In this document: piece by piece, positions 35,011 through 47,075 of the stretch
Numbering within the stretch: position 1 is the first letter of the stretch
Layout: each line of letters starts with the position of its first letter
Source of the DNA: Tachypleus tridentatus
Taxonomy: Eukaryota > Arthropoda > Merostomata > Xiphosura > Limulidae
Assembly: GCF_004210375.1 (NCBI RefSeq)
Contig: NC_134832.1
Location: 156,423,592 to 156,487,591, forward strand
Reading direction: 5' to 3'
DNA: 64,000 bases
Notes under the pieces: generated by a model
What the model was told of the DNA's origin: nothing
Databases searched by the model: none
The model's input: only the letters and a program-made list of their open reading frames with translations
Made by a program: the position numbers and the translations under genes

Positions 35011-35334
35011 GCTGCTGAGAATTCTCGTTGCTGAAAACTCATATTTGTTGTGTTCTAGTGAGACTTCTTGTTTCTTATAACTCATGTTTCTCGTTCTCTA
35101 GTGGGACTTCTGGTTACTAAAAACTCATATTTGTAGTGTTCTGGTGAGACAAAAGGTAAGGAGGTATAGAGTGAAGGGTCAGGAACAGACAGGATAACTG
35201 TGTGCTGAGCAGCTGAACTGAACTCAATTGGTCAGCTTTCCAAACATGCCACAAATATTCCAAAGTCACTAAATTCAGACAATAAAAGTAAGAATAACTA
35301 TAAGTTAGAATAAAAATATAAGTAAAGTTAGTGT

Positions 35335-36560
35335 GTTAAAGAGATTTTGGTTTTCTGTGTTTGATGTTTGTATAGAAAGTGTTCTACTAAGAGCCACTCA
35401 CTAATAACATACCGTTATATCACAGTGCAAAATCTGAATCACAGTGTTATTAATTCATAACAAGTGAGTGTAGAATATCCTGTTTGTTGTCAACATTACT
35501 GATACCTGTTATTTAAATAGTTAATGATGAACTTTGACTTCATCCACAGATTTTCAAATTCAGTGTGAGAAGTAGCTGTCATAAAGACAGACGAATGGAT
35601 GGACAGACACCATTGCTCATGATATTTATAAAATAAGTAGTAGATCATGTTCTCTGTCCAATTACATTCAAATGTTGTCTACATTCACTTTCAAAGCCGA
35701 CCTTCGTTGTTAGTTGTTCATTTCGAATTCTGTAACATCATAAGAGGGTAAAATAAAAAGTTGTAGTAATTAAAAAAATTGTACGATAAACGAGACATGA
35801 GTAATTAGTATGTGAAGAAATGACAGTTAGTTAACCAATACAATCATAGGAATTGGGATAAGGAGTTAAAAAACAATAGGTAGATTGTCTACTGGAGAAA
35901 CTCGTCAGAGTTAACATGTAAACAAACATAAAAGGATGGCCCGGCATGGCCAAGTGAGTTAAGGCGTTCGACTCGTAATCTGAGGGTCGCGGGTTCGAAT
36001 CCCGGTCGCACCAAACATGCTCGCCCTTTCAGCCATGGGGGCATTATAATGTATCGGTCAATCCCACTATTCGTTAGTAAAATAGTAGCCCAAGAGTTGG
36101 CGGTGAGTAGTGATGACTAACTGCCTTCCCTCTGATTTTACACCGCTAAATTGGACGGTTAGCGTACAAAGCCCTCCAGTAGTTTTGCGCGAAATTCAAA
36201 AAACAAACTGGACTGGTTTCTCATTTTTCTTTGTGACAATTAACTGATTGAAAGTTACAAAGTGATAAATTATACATTATTTTGGAATAAAAGTATTTCT
36301 ACAAATTTAGAATTACGTTTTACTTAAAATTTAAACCTTGATATGTGGGTGTACACTCAACATTTGAAAGTTTCATGTCGTAGTAACACAAAAAACAACA
36401 ACCGGTAAGTTAAAAGAGCACAGGTTAAAAACAACAAACAAACAGAGCAATACAGTGACAGGTAACTGACTTTTAACAACTCACAAATTATGTTTTACTT
36501 CCAAATTAGTTTGAACCCTCATATCATCCACCTGGGATTTCTTCTGACAAAAGATATCCG
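35335..36560. repeat. Segmental duplication, copy A
   Basis: It matches copy B (36840-37985) through aataacataccgttat, ttattaattcataacaa, tggatggacagacacca, tctactggagaaactcgt and tttagaattacgtttta. Copy A additionally contains a SINE at 35938-36208 that copy B lacks. No open frame is kept in both copies. Confidence 0.85.
35938..36208 (+). mobile_element. tRNA-derived SINE, family 1, full-length, inserted into duplication copy A
   Basis: It has a complete head (ggcccggcatggccaagtga, then gttaaggcg), B box gggttcgaatccc, body and tail. The anticodon position is cgt. Copy B has the empty site, aacaaacatgaaagtctgga, so this SINE inserted after the duplication. Confidence 0.93.
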
Positions 36561-36839
36561 AATTTATATTTGTTTAAATAATAGAATATATTTAACCCAT
36601 ACTTACTGTAACAAATTGTCCGACAATTATTAATTAAATAAGAAATTAGTATTTAATTAAAAACATTTTTTCTGCCTTACTCAGGTTCTAATTCTACTTG
36701 TTGAGAAATGAGATAGGCGGAATATAGTTTTCCGTCCGTGTTATTCAGGTTCCGCCATATAGAGGGCTTTTATGAGAGAAATCTTAAGATCATGCTGTAA
36801 AATTTTGATATTTCCGGCTTAGACAGGTTTCACTGTATT

Positions 36840-37985
36840 ATGTATTTGTATTATATGAAATATAAAAATAGAGAGAACCACAAAATGTTTTATGATTAAA
36901 GTACACAAATAGACGCTACAAAAAAACAAACATTTAAAGTTCAAAGGATACATAATTTACTGGCAGTGATAAAAACAAACTGTAAGACTGTGTGACACTC
37001 CAGAGTCCGTGTATTAAATGGGTTTTGGTTTTCTGTTTGATGTTCCACATTTCTATAAGTGTTCTGTTAAGAACCCCTCAACAATAACATACCGTTACGT
37101 CACATGTTGATATGTGAATGACAGTATTATTAATTCATAACAACTTAGTGTAGAATATCATGTTTGTTACCAACATTATTCGTACCTGTTCTTTCGTTAT
37201 TTAAACAGTTAATGTTGAACTTTCACTTCGTCCGCTTTTTCAAACTCAACGCGAGAAAAGGCCACCATAAACAGAAGACAGAGATAAATTGATGGACAGA
37301 CACCACTGTTCATGATATATATAAAATAAGTAGTACATAATGTTCTCTGTCCAATCACATTTAAATATTGTCTACAGCTACTTTCAAAGCCGGCCTTTGT
37401 TGGTTGTTGTGTAGATCCATTCTGTAATATCATACAAGAGTAAAATAAAAAGATTGTAGTAAGTAAACCACGAGGAAAATTGTTCAAAAACGAGACATGA
37501 GTAATTAGTACGTGAAGAAATGAAAATTAGTTAACAAATACAATCATAGCATTTGAAATTAGGAGTTAAAAACACAGTATGTAGATTGTCTACTGGAGAA
37601 ACTCGTGAAAGTTTACATGTTAACAAACATGAAAGTCTGGAATAATTTGAATTCATCTTTGTGACATGCACTGAATGAATGTTACAAAACTAAAGAGTAA
37701 AGTATTTCTGAGTAAAACTGTTAGTACACATTTAGAATTACGTTTCACTTAAAGTTTAAAATTTGATACGTGGGTTGTGCACCCAACATTTGAAATGTGC
37801 TCCCAAATCGGGGTATGATAAAGAAAAAGCAGTTAGAAAGATAGATTAAAAAACAAAAAGCACAGAATAATACGGTTATAGGTTATTACTTTTTATAACT
37901 CACAAATTATGTTATAGTTCCAGATTAGTTTTAACACCATATTACGCATGGAATTTTTCCTGACTAACAACATCCGAATTTATCT
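36840..37985. repeat. Segmental duplication, copy B
   Basis: It is the counterpart of copy A without the SINE. Its left part (36860-37000: gagagaaccacaaaatg, then cagtgataaaaacaaactg) is shared with copy C at 39310-39475 but not with copy A. The minus-strand frame 37209-37487 is broken in copy A, so it is not considered a gene. Confidence 0.85.
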
Positions 37986-38671
37986 TTATTCATGACTTGT
38001 CCATATTTTACGAGTGAAGACGGAAAAGCCTGTTGTATTAAAAAAAAATCGAACGCCATCTGGTAGTACGAGTTAATAAAACATTGGATTGTACGTGAAA
38101 ATAGTCAGAAAAGTTGAGTAATTCATGCTTTTCGTTTATAAAGCAAAATAGCGAAGAAACAGAACACGAACGTTAAAATATAAGTATTCTTTGTAGGGAT
38201 AACACTGATCTGGATATAGTACTTAAAGAAACCATTCACATCAAACAACTTTAACTTACACCGAATATCATGTAGTCTTCATTAAAACAGCACATTTTAA
38301 AATATATTCAGCATTTTTTATTGTCAGTAATTTACTTTCTATGTATTTTAGTTTTGTTTAAATTATTGTTATTTCAGCAGTGTATTTTATTTAGTTAGTT
38401 AGAAATTATATATTTTTATTTTGCTTTGAATACTGAAGATAGAATCTGTAAAATATTGAAAACTTTATCTTTGTCCCTTTCTGTTATATCAAAGTATTTC
38501 TTCATCTTCAACACAGTCCCAACACTTTCCCCTGCTGTATTTGCCGTAAAAATAATCTTTTTTTTACTTAGTAAATAGTCCCTTTTTTCAAAATTTTCAG
38601 TATGACGCTATCTAAAACAGACCAACATTTGCTAACCCTAATTACTAATTAGTAATTAATTACTCTCACAG
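37986..38671. other. AT-rich stretch, nothing firm
   Basis: A CTCF-like site with two mismatches lies at 38053-38066 on the minus strand. Nothing else was recognised. Confidence 0.3.
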
Positions 38672-41600
38672 GTTGCAGAGTAAAGTGAATGTTACTAGTT
38701 GTTTTACTTTTGTTTCTTATTTCAATACTTTAATTCAGATTTATAGAATGATCTTATGTGAATATGCATTTAAAATATATGTACAAAGCTTTATACCAAC
38801 AAATTGCACTGGTCGAAATACGTGGGAATGTGAGGTGAATAATTTTTTGCTATTTAATTTTGTTCTTTCTTCTCCAAGTTCGGCTTTTATTTTAACGTCT
38901 GGTCTCCAAAGTTACTATACGCAAATGTTGAGTAATATTGTGGTTAAACTTTATTGTTGTCTTTCTTCACAGTTTGTATTGGTTTCGAGTGTAACGATAC
39001 TCTTGAATCAATTGTTTTAATATAAGTAAGCAAAATAGAAGTACAATGGCATAAAAATAAAACTGATAATGAGGGGTAGCAGTGGGAAAACTCAGAAGAT
39101 GTTAAAAGTTGAGTGATGAAAACCAAAATTTATCCTTTAAATCTAGCAAACAAATTGTACCTAGATTATAAATAAAGGGTTGTTTCTCGCGATCAGGTTA
39201 TGACTTTTTGTCGGTGTAAATCTCAGAGCAACAAGTTTTAAATGTGACAAATTTTTTTTGTCGTCTGTAGATTTATTCTGTACATACGACTTTCACATTT
39301 TATATATACATTTATATATATTATATTAAATATAAAAATGGAGAGAACCACAACTGTTTTATGATTAGATTAAAGTACATAAATAGATGCTTTTGATAAA
39401 CATTTAAAGTTGAAAGGTATACACAGTTTACTAACAGTGATAAAAACAAACTGAAAGATTGTGTGATACTCGTGGTTTTTCAAACTATGCTTCATGGAGC
39501 CCTTAAAATCAACGTATTTCTCAATTACTTCCCATGTTTTAAGAAATATAACTAAACTATAAAGATTAATGAATAAATAGTAATATGCAAGTGTATATTA
39601 TACAGTAACGTACCGTAACCGAAGTAGTATAGTTTTGTAGGCCAATCAATACATGGCTCATATATCCAATTTTTAACCTCCATCAAAACCTTTGAGGAAA
39701 TACCTGGTCCAAGAGCCTTATAGTTTTTAAAACTTCCAAATTTTTCCTTAACCAGCTCAGAATTAATGCAGTCACTTTATTTGATCTCATTTCTATTTAT
39801 TAATTGTTCAAGATGTGGAATACTGTTTAAATTTTCTTTAGTAAAAATTGAAGAAAAAGCAAAATTAATAACTTAGCCATCTTATAATCATTGGATACAA
39901 GTCTTCTTTTATCATCCTTTAAGGGTCCTACACCCTCCATTCTAACAATTTCTGTAATCTTTTAATAAACACCACATTCAGCTCTCTTCCAAACTTTTAT
40001 TTTTCTTGAGAAAAAACAATTTGAGGGATTTCAGGCACCATTCTGATAACCCTTCTTTGAACCCTTTTCAACATTTTAATATATTTCATAAGGTGAGGAG
40101 CCCAAGAGTGAACACAATATTCCAAATGTCACCTAACCAGTCTGATCTGTACAATGAGATTATAAACTCTTTAGACTTGTAATCAATATTTCAGTAGATA
40201 CAACCTCAATTCCTGTTTGCTCTACCACTAGCAACAACACATTACTTGACTAGTTTTAGAGACTAACTGACTATTACACCAAGATGATTTTCTTTTATCA
40301 CACTGTTAAGGTTATTCCTATTCAAATTATGATAACTCACATGCATTATCTTGCACTAATTATAATTAAAACCCATTTTCCATTAATGTTGTAGAGGCAG
40401 TAAATTTTGAGTGTGAGAAAACTAGATATGTATGATTAGGGCTGCCTTATTTTTTTTTAAAGCTGTTTAGTTTAGAGGATAGAACAGCCAAAATTTACTA
40501 ATAAATCTCATGCTGACCCAGAATGTTAAAAGTTTAATGAAAATAAATAAGTGTAGCAAGTGCAAATTTTAGGAAGTTATAAATGAATAAATCACAGACA
40601 CAAGTATGTTTCTAGAATTATCATAAGATAATGTCTGTAAAAAAAGTTTTTTCTTTTTTTGTAATATTATGTCTTTATTTTAGTAACTCCCTCCATTTTT
40701 AATTTTGTCCTTAATTTTAACTTTAGGACAACATCGCACTATACATTAAAAGTGTGATAAAAATGAACAAATGAAATAAATTCAAAATATTAAATTAGAA
40801 ATGAATAAAACAAACAAAGATGCTTTTGATTTTTACTGAATATAAAAGTACAGTTATTCTAATTTTATCATTGTAATTTTAATGTTAAGGATTTACATGT
40901 TTTTTTTTTCATTTTACTTCAATATTCCATCTTAATATTTTTTTATTTTCTTACTTTAACTCATGAACACTGCATTGCTTTATACTCTACTTAAAGTTCA
41001 ATGGAAACAAACAAATATAATGATCATGTTAGCTTATCTTTTGAACAATTCCTGGCAATACTAAGATTAGTCCAATGACAACAAAGTCAATAAAATAAAT
41101 GAAGTGAGAAATAAATAAATTAAAGAAGAATCATTTCTCTTGATTGAACTTAATGCCAAGGCTTAATATATGTTAATTAACTTCTTACACTGCCTTAGTT
41201 AGTATAGTCCCCCTAGTGGTACAGCACCATATTTGCAGTGTTAGTACTAAAACTGTGTTTCGATACCCGAGGTGAACAGAGCACCATATCTGCAGTGTTA
41301 GTCCTAAAACTGGGTTTCAATACCCGTGGTGAACAGAGCACATTTAGCCCATTGTATAGCTTTGTGCTGGACTACAAACCTACAGATAATATAGTTTTTT
41401 TTCCCCTTTATTACTGAACGTTTGAGAAAAGTGATTTCTAAGATTAAATTTTGGATATTTCATGACAATAAGGTAGACATAAAATGCGATAAAAACCAAC
41501 AAAGGTGATAAATGCAAAATAAATAGCACTAGTACTAATGTTTATGCAGAACATGTCAGTAACAATACCACTAATAATTATGTAGGATATGTTAACAATA

Positions 41601-44600
41601 ATATTGATAACATTTAGACTGATGTTCATGTAGGACATATTAATAACAATACTACTGGTAATATTGTGCCTGATGTTCATGTAGGACATATTAATAACAA
41701 TACTACTGGTAATATTGGGACTGATGTTCATGTAGGACATTAATAACAATACTACTGGTAATATTGGGATTGATGATCATGTAGGACATATTAATAACAA
41801 TACAACTGGTAATATTGGGACTGATGTTCATGTAGGACATATTAATAACAATACTACTGGTAATATTGGGATTGATGTTTATGTAGGACATATTAATAAC
41901 AATACTACTGGTAATATTGGGACTGATGTTTATGTAGGACATATTAATAACAATACTACTGGTAATATTGGGACTGATGTTCATGTAGGACATATTAATA
42001 ACAATACTACTGATAATATTGGGACTGATGTTCATGTAGGACATATTAATAACAATACTACTGGTAATATTGGGACTGATGTTCATGTAGGACATTAATA
42101 ACAATACTACTGGTAATATTGGGATTGATGATCATGTAGGACATATTAATAACAATACAACTGGTAATATTGGGACTGATGTTCATGTAGGACATATTAA
42201 TAACAATACTACTGGTAATATTGGGATTGATGTTTATGTAGGACATATTAATAACAATACTACTGGTAATATTGGGACTGATGTTTATGTAGGACATATT
42301 AATAACAATACTACTGGTAATATTGGGACTGATGTTCATGTAGGACATATTAATAACAATACTACTGATAATATTGGGACTGATGTTCATGTAGGACATA
42401 TTAATAACAATACTACTGGTAATATTGGGACTGATGTTTATGTAGGACATATTAATAACAATACTACTGGTAATATTGGGACTGATGTTCATGTAGGACA
42501 TATTAATAACAATACTACTGATAATATTGGGACTGATGTTCATGTAGGACATATTAATAACAATACTACTGGTAATATTGGGACTGATGTTCATGTAGGA
42601 CTTTAGTAACAATACAACTGATAACATTAGGACTGATGTTTATGAAGGACATGTTAACAGTACTACTAATAACGTTGAGACTGATGTTTATGTAGGATAT
42701 TTTAACAACAGCACTACTGGTAATATTGGGACTGATGTTTGTGTGGGATATATTTGTAACAATACTGCTGATAACAAGGACTGGTATTTATGTTAGAAAT
42801 GTTATTAACAACATTGTTAATAAAACTAGTTTTTGTATCGTTCTGACAAATTATATATAACATCAGCCTGTTTAGGCTATTTGATCTTTTTACACAATAA
42901 ATGTTGTTTGAATGTTCGTTTGACAAGTTGTAATTATTCATTTTCTTTAGTCGTGGCAAGTGAGAGTGAGTATGTGGAATGCTTTAAGTGGGAAATAACA
43001 TCGATTACATTAAAAGTAAGATATGTGGTAGAGAGAGGTCTTTTATCTCTTAAAAATTAGTAGAAATTAATAATATTAGTAAGATTCAAGAATGAAAATA
43101 TATCTTTTAAATGTTTAGCAGTGGAAACAGTGATAAACGTGAATGTTTATTAGCCAAAGCACTTAGCATGTTCTAGTTTCAACTATACGAACACACTGGT
43201 TTGCTTTTTCTCATAAGCATTAAACATGTAGCCTTGCGAGTGCAATGAATGCCAGTTTACAAATTTTCTGTTAATGAAACATTTTATTGCGAAAATATTA
43301 TTTAATTTTTTTCCTTTTTATGTAACTGTTAGATAGTACCGTAAACAAAAAGCGACTGGCTTAATATTATTGTATTTTGAAATTGCTAGACGTTTCTTGC
43401 TATTCTTTTCCGTCACAGCTTTCCTATATAATGACATGAAAAAGATGTATTAATTCACTAGATGGCAATACATGTAAATACCATAAAACACCTTCACAAC
43501 AGCAGTAAATTGTGTAACCACAAAGATTTAATTTTTTCAATAAAACATCTAAAATATTTCTTGCAAACGCTAGATTATTTTATGTCTCATAATTGTATTT
43601 TCGCCTTCATAAAATTTCATCTAAACTATAATAATTAAACACACAGCTAGTGTGAGTACAAAATTCACAGGTAGTATTATATCACTTGACATTTCTTTTG
43701 TCTAAACCAACTATTTCGGTGATTCGCTAAAGCACTTGATTTTCAAAGTCATTCATGACCAAGAAAAGTTATTCAGCACATTTATGTCAAAACGGTATAA
43801 TGTGTGCTTTAACCCTGTGTTCAGATAATGTCCCTAAAAGGCTTGGTAATTTTCTTGCCGGATGCGTTAGTTATATCATTGTTCAAACATTTGTACTTCA
43901 GTAAATGATTGATTTAAGTTTGCAACTTCTTCGTTGACGTTGTGTGTTAAAAGATATTTTTGTAATTTTCGCTTTGTTCTTCTTTGTATGTCTCCCTCTG
44001 GTATAGCGGTAAGTCTACGAATTTACAGCGCTAAAATCAGAGGTTCAATTCCCCTCGGTGGTCTTGGCAGATAGTTCAATGTGGCTTCATTATAAGAAAA
44101 ACACAAACTCTTCTATGAATTTTATAAATGCATCCTTGAGGGGATTCATGGGTTTGTTTTGTTTTTGAATTTCGCACAAAGCTACCCGAGGGCTATCTGT
44201 GCCAACCGTCCCTAATTTAGTAGTGTAAGACTACAGGGAAGGCAGCTAATCATCACCACCCACCGCCAACTCTTGGCCTATTCTTTTACCAATGAATAGT
44301 GGGAATTACCGTCACATTATAACGCCCCTATGGCTGAAAGAGCGAGCATGTTTGGCGCGACGGGGATGCGAATCCGCCACCCTCAGATTACGAATCGCAC
44401 ACCTTAACACGCTTGGCCATGCGGGCCAGGGTTCATGGGATGTTAACATATAAAAACTCTGTTGTGTATTTATTTTCATTGTCAACTGTGAGTTGTGTTT
44501 TTGTGTAAATAATTTATGTACTAAATGAATTTTTTTCTTACTCATTTTAACAGTTTAAACTGCCACACTGCAGGCTTAGATATGAAAGTGGCTACAGCGT

Positions 44601-44630
44601 GTTTTTCTATTTCTTTGGTGTGCGCTACAG
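38672..44630 (+). CDS. Candidate spliced gene W: three exons of a cysteine-containing protein, unidentified
   Basis: Proposed exons are 38672-38829, 42951-43015 and 44554-44630. Acceptors are attactctcacag, attcattttctttag and tcttactcattttaacag. Donors are gtgagg, gtaaga and gtaaat. The phases join exactly. The product has VNVTSCFTFVSYFNTLIQI, MILCEYAFKIYVQSFIPTNC with N-glycosylation-type NVT and NCT sites, SEYVECFKWEITSITLK, and FKLPHCRLRYESGYSVFFYF followed by FGVRY. The regular cysteines suggest a secreted or extracellular domain, but I know no matching family. An alternative donor at 38836 would break the phase. The last exon also reads in another frame as a signal-peptide-like start at 44582. 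A possible terminal exon at 48055-48094 is phase-compatible but weak. Confidence 0.35.
39310..39475. repeat. Segmental duplication, partial copy C
   Basis: gagagaaccacaactgtttt, cataaatagatgc, acatttaaagtt and cagtgataaaaacaaactg match 36860-37000 of copy B with small changes. The match stops where copy B goes on into the part shared with copy A. Confidence 0.75.
39690..40340 (-). pseudogene. CR1-type LINE reverse transcriptase, C-terminal remnant
   Basis: On the minus strand, with stops and frameshifts, the order is LGVIVS, GRANRN, NIDYKSKEFIISLYRSDWLG, IWNIVFTLGLL, LKCLKGFKEG. This matches the CR1 C-terminus: KDLGV, KANR.LG.I.R, SRE.I..LY..LVRP.LEYC.Q.W, then a VQRRATK-like segment. It is related to the remnant at 11170. 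It ends in sequence like the 3' region of such elements. It lies in the first intron of model W. Confidence 0.7.
40400..41195. other. AT-rich stretch, nothing recognised
   Basis: No repeat, element or exon that I can support. Confidence 0.3.
41205..41395 (+). mobile_element. tRNA-derived SINE, family 2, with internally duplicated head
   Basis: The head (ctagtggtacagcaccatat, then ttagtactaaaactgtg) is present twice as a 57-bp direct repeat (41223-41279 and 41280-41336). A single tail follows (gcccattgtatagctttgtg). Both heads keep a B-box-like tttcgatacccg or tttcaatacccg. Confidence 0.85.
41520..42790. repeat. 51-bp tandem array, about 23 units, open on the minus strand
   Basis: The unit is gtaggacatattaataacaa, tactactggtaatattggga, ctgatgttcat. 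Because 51 is a multiple of three, the minus strand reads a 17-residue repeat (NMSYMNISPNITSSIVI) over 130 to 190 codons. Two units share a 2-bp deletion at about 41740 and 42095, 355 bp apart, showing that a seven-unit block was duplicated. Edges are more diverged than the centre. I treat it as non-coding: it has no splice context or start region, and indels break the frame. Confidence 0.93.
43020..43985. other. Unique AT-rich stretch in the second intron of model W
   Basis: A CTCF-like site lies at 43455-43468. Nothing else was recognised. Confidence 0.3.
43989..44106 (+). mobile_element. tRNA-derived SINE, family 3
   Basis: tctccctctggtatagcggt and aagtctacgaatttacagcg are followed by the B box gaggttcaattcccctcggt. 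The tail is atgtggcttcattataagaa followed by aaacaca. A tail-only relative is at 60325-60380. Confidence 0.8.
44151..44428 (-). mobile_element. tRNA-derived SINE, family 1, full-length
   Basis: In reverse orientation it has tail tttttgaatttcgcacaaag, body ccacccaccgccaactcttg and head acacgcttggccatgcgggc. It lies between the second and third exons of model W. Confidence 0.92.
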
Positions 44631-44889
44631 GTAAATGTGTGTATAAATATTACATGAGGACTAGAGTAAACCGCACTTATTGAAGCCCCTATCAGGGCAA
44701 TGTCCGTGTATTATCCACATATACATTTCGTGCAAATATAGTACTTTTCTTGAAAGTTCCATAATATTTTGCACTTTCATTAGATAGGCTTACCTGGAAA
44801 ACATTTACATTAATACTCTTTAAAATTTATTAGTTAAGTGCTAAACTATTGTGTGGTCTAATATCCTGGTGGTCTTTTTTAACATTATA

Positions 44890-47075
44890 TATGTATACTG
44901 GGGAAATGTGTTTGGGACTATCCTAATCATGTATGCAGCATCTGCCCAGTTCACACACCAATTTATATTTTCTCCAATTTTTGTCGAAATAATTTATTGT
45001 GCCATGTAGGAGTCTATTTGCTATTGTTTCTATGTTTGAGTATTTGTGCATGAATTCAGAAGTAGTTTAAGGGACTTCATATGCTGTTGTCAGTAATGTG
45101 TTTTGTATTGTTTGTAGTTTGTTTCGTACTAGTTGTTGTTTTTTGTTGTATTTATCCATGCTGTGGTTGCACAGTCAATTACAGGTCGGATGTATGTTTT
45201 ATATATTTTTAATATATTGTCTTCTGTTACTCCACTGTTATTGCCAATTAGACTCCTAGCATAGTTCGTTCTTCGCCAGATTTTAGTTTTAATATTATTT
45301 AGGTGATTTATCCGTGTTAATTTTGAATCAATTGTTAGTCCTAGCAATTTTGCGCATGTAGCAGTCTGAAAGAGAGTTCCATTGAAATAAATCTCAAGTT
45401 GTTGTTTTTTTGTATTTGGTTAATTTTGTGAAAACCACTAGTTTTGTTTTAGTTATGTTTATTTTAATTCTATATTTTTGACAACATTCACTTATTCTGT
45501 TCACTTGGGATTGTATATTTCCAGCTGCTATTGTTGATGTGTGTGCACTTTTCCAAACTGCAGTGAACTGTGATGAATTTGAATCTTTCAGAAGCATATT
45601 GTTCACATACATGATGAAAAGGATAGGGCTAACCACCCCTTTCTGAGAGACGCCTGCCTTTGGAGTAAATAGCTCTAAAGTTCCCTCAACATTTACTCTA
45701 CATTTTCCGTTTTCCAAAAAGTTTGAGAGCCAGCGTATAATTCCTCACGGTAGTCCCATTTCATACATACGGAACCGTCGACCATTATGCCATAGTGTCG
45801 AAAGCTTTCTCAATATCGAGAAAGCATGCAATAGTGCAATCTCTTTTATTAAAACTGTCTACTATGGATTCAGTTAGTCTGATTAAATGATCTGTTGTTT
45901 TTCTAAATTTTCTGAAACCATTTTTTGCTTCTGGTAATTTTGATGTTATCTCCAGGAATGTGGAGAGTATTACTGATTACACGCTCGAGACTTTTGCCTT
46001 TGCAGCTGGTCAGGCTAATTGGTCGGCAACTGTTTGGTTTATTGGCTAGATTTTCTTCTTTATGGGATAGTAATACATTTGCATGCTTCCAAGAAATTGA
46101 GATATATTCAGAATTTAATGATAAGTTAGAAATTGCTGTTAAATGTTCAAATAATTTCGGAGTGCCGTTTTAAAGGGGGATGTCTCGTATACCATCTTCT
46201 CTTGGAGTTTTGTTTTTGTCTTTTTTATTGCTTCTATAAGTTCTTGTAAAGGAATTGTTTTTGTTAACATCGTATTTGGGGCGTTGATGTTTCTGTCATT
46301 TATGTTGACCAGAAAGAGTGGTTCCAATACTTCTGTGTTGTTTACTTTGTTGTAAAAGTATTCGTGTCTGGGTCATTATGTGTTTGAAGGCTTCTGCTTT
46401 CTCTTCGTTTGTGTGCGCTATGGTGTAATAATATTCCAGTGTTGGGCATCTTCTTATTGCACAATCTCCGTTTGTACGTCTTTTATTGTGTGACCAGCAT
46501 TGTTTCGGATCTGTTTTATTATTTAGCTGGAAACAGAAAATGTCCAATTTTTCTTGTTTTAATAGTTTAACTTCTGTTCGAATTTTATTTATTATTGTGC
46601 TTATTTGTGTTTTTATGTCTCTTGTTTCCTTACATTTTCTTCTTAGTTTGGTTGTGAATTGTTGTAGAGGTATTCGTTGTTTGGCCGCTTTTTGATGACA
46701 CTCCGTGATTATTTGACAGTATTTACCGATTTCCGATTTGTTTTCCAATATTTTAACAGTTTTTTATGGGCAGTAGATTGTCTGTCATTTTTTGACATTC
46801 TTAGCAATTTGCTTTTTTATAATTAAAATTTTCTATATTTCTTATTTTTTATAGGGGGTGAGATTATAGACACACCAGCTCAGTCGGTGCTCACTATCAA
46901 CATCTTTTCTCACATTAAATATAACTAATTTTTGGCTCATGTTGTATGAGATTAGGCATAAATTTAACATATCACTGTTGTTCGACCAAAACGAAGTATG
47001 TTTCGGTGTGTCGTCGTTTAGGAAGGCTATGTAATAATTGTAATAGCTGTCTACCATTTGCATTTGTAGCTTTCA
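44890..47075 (-). pseudogene. Non-LTR retrotransposon (LINE) ORF2 remnant: endonuclease end, linker, reverse transcriptase
   Basis: Read on the minus strand from 47075: an AP-endonuclease end (YYIAFLNDDTPKHTSFWSNN, then LCLISYNMSQKL and DVDSEH), then a linker of about 150 residues (CHQKAAKQRIPLQQ, IKTQISTIINK). The reverse transcriptase follows (KAGVSQKGVVSPILFIMYVN, RIKINITKTKLVVFTK, MLGLTIDSKLTRINHLNNIK, LKIYKTYIRPVIDCATTAW). The catalytic FADD box is missing: where it should stand the sequence reads SQFTAVWKS. The SDH motif of the endonuclease reads SEH. Several frameshifts divide the frame. The layout fits a jockey- or I-like clade. Its upstream end is cut by the Penelope copy at 47076. 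Confidence 0.8.

Noticed and set aside
34240..35080. Series of plus-strand frames rich in F, S, V and T
   Set aside because: They are a translation of the 34-bp minisatellite.
35938..36010. tRNA gene (and the similar heads at 9924, 49647 and 50961)
   Set aside because: The anticodon stem mispairs, and each is followed by the same 200-bp body and A-rich tail. They are SINE heads.
37209..37487. 92-codon minus-strand frame
   Set aside because: It lies in duplication copy B and is interrupted by several stops in copy A, so there is no sign of selection.
41703..42627. Long minus-strand frames as a repetitive protein
   Set aside because: They are open only because the unit is 51 bp. Small deletions break the frame and no start or splice context exists.
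44582..44630. Signal-peptide start exon (MKVATACFSISLVCAT) with a gtaaat donor
   Set aside because: A strong acceptor at 44553 and a longer frame in another phase, matching the previous exon, explain the segment better. The alternative is not excluded.
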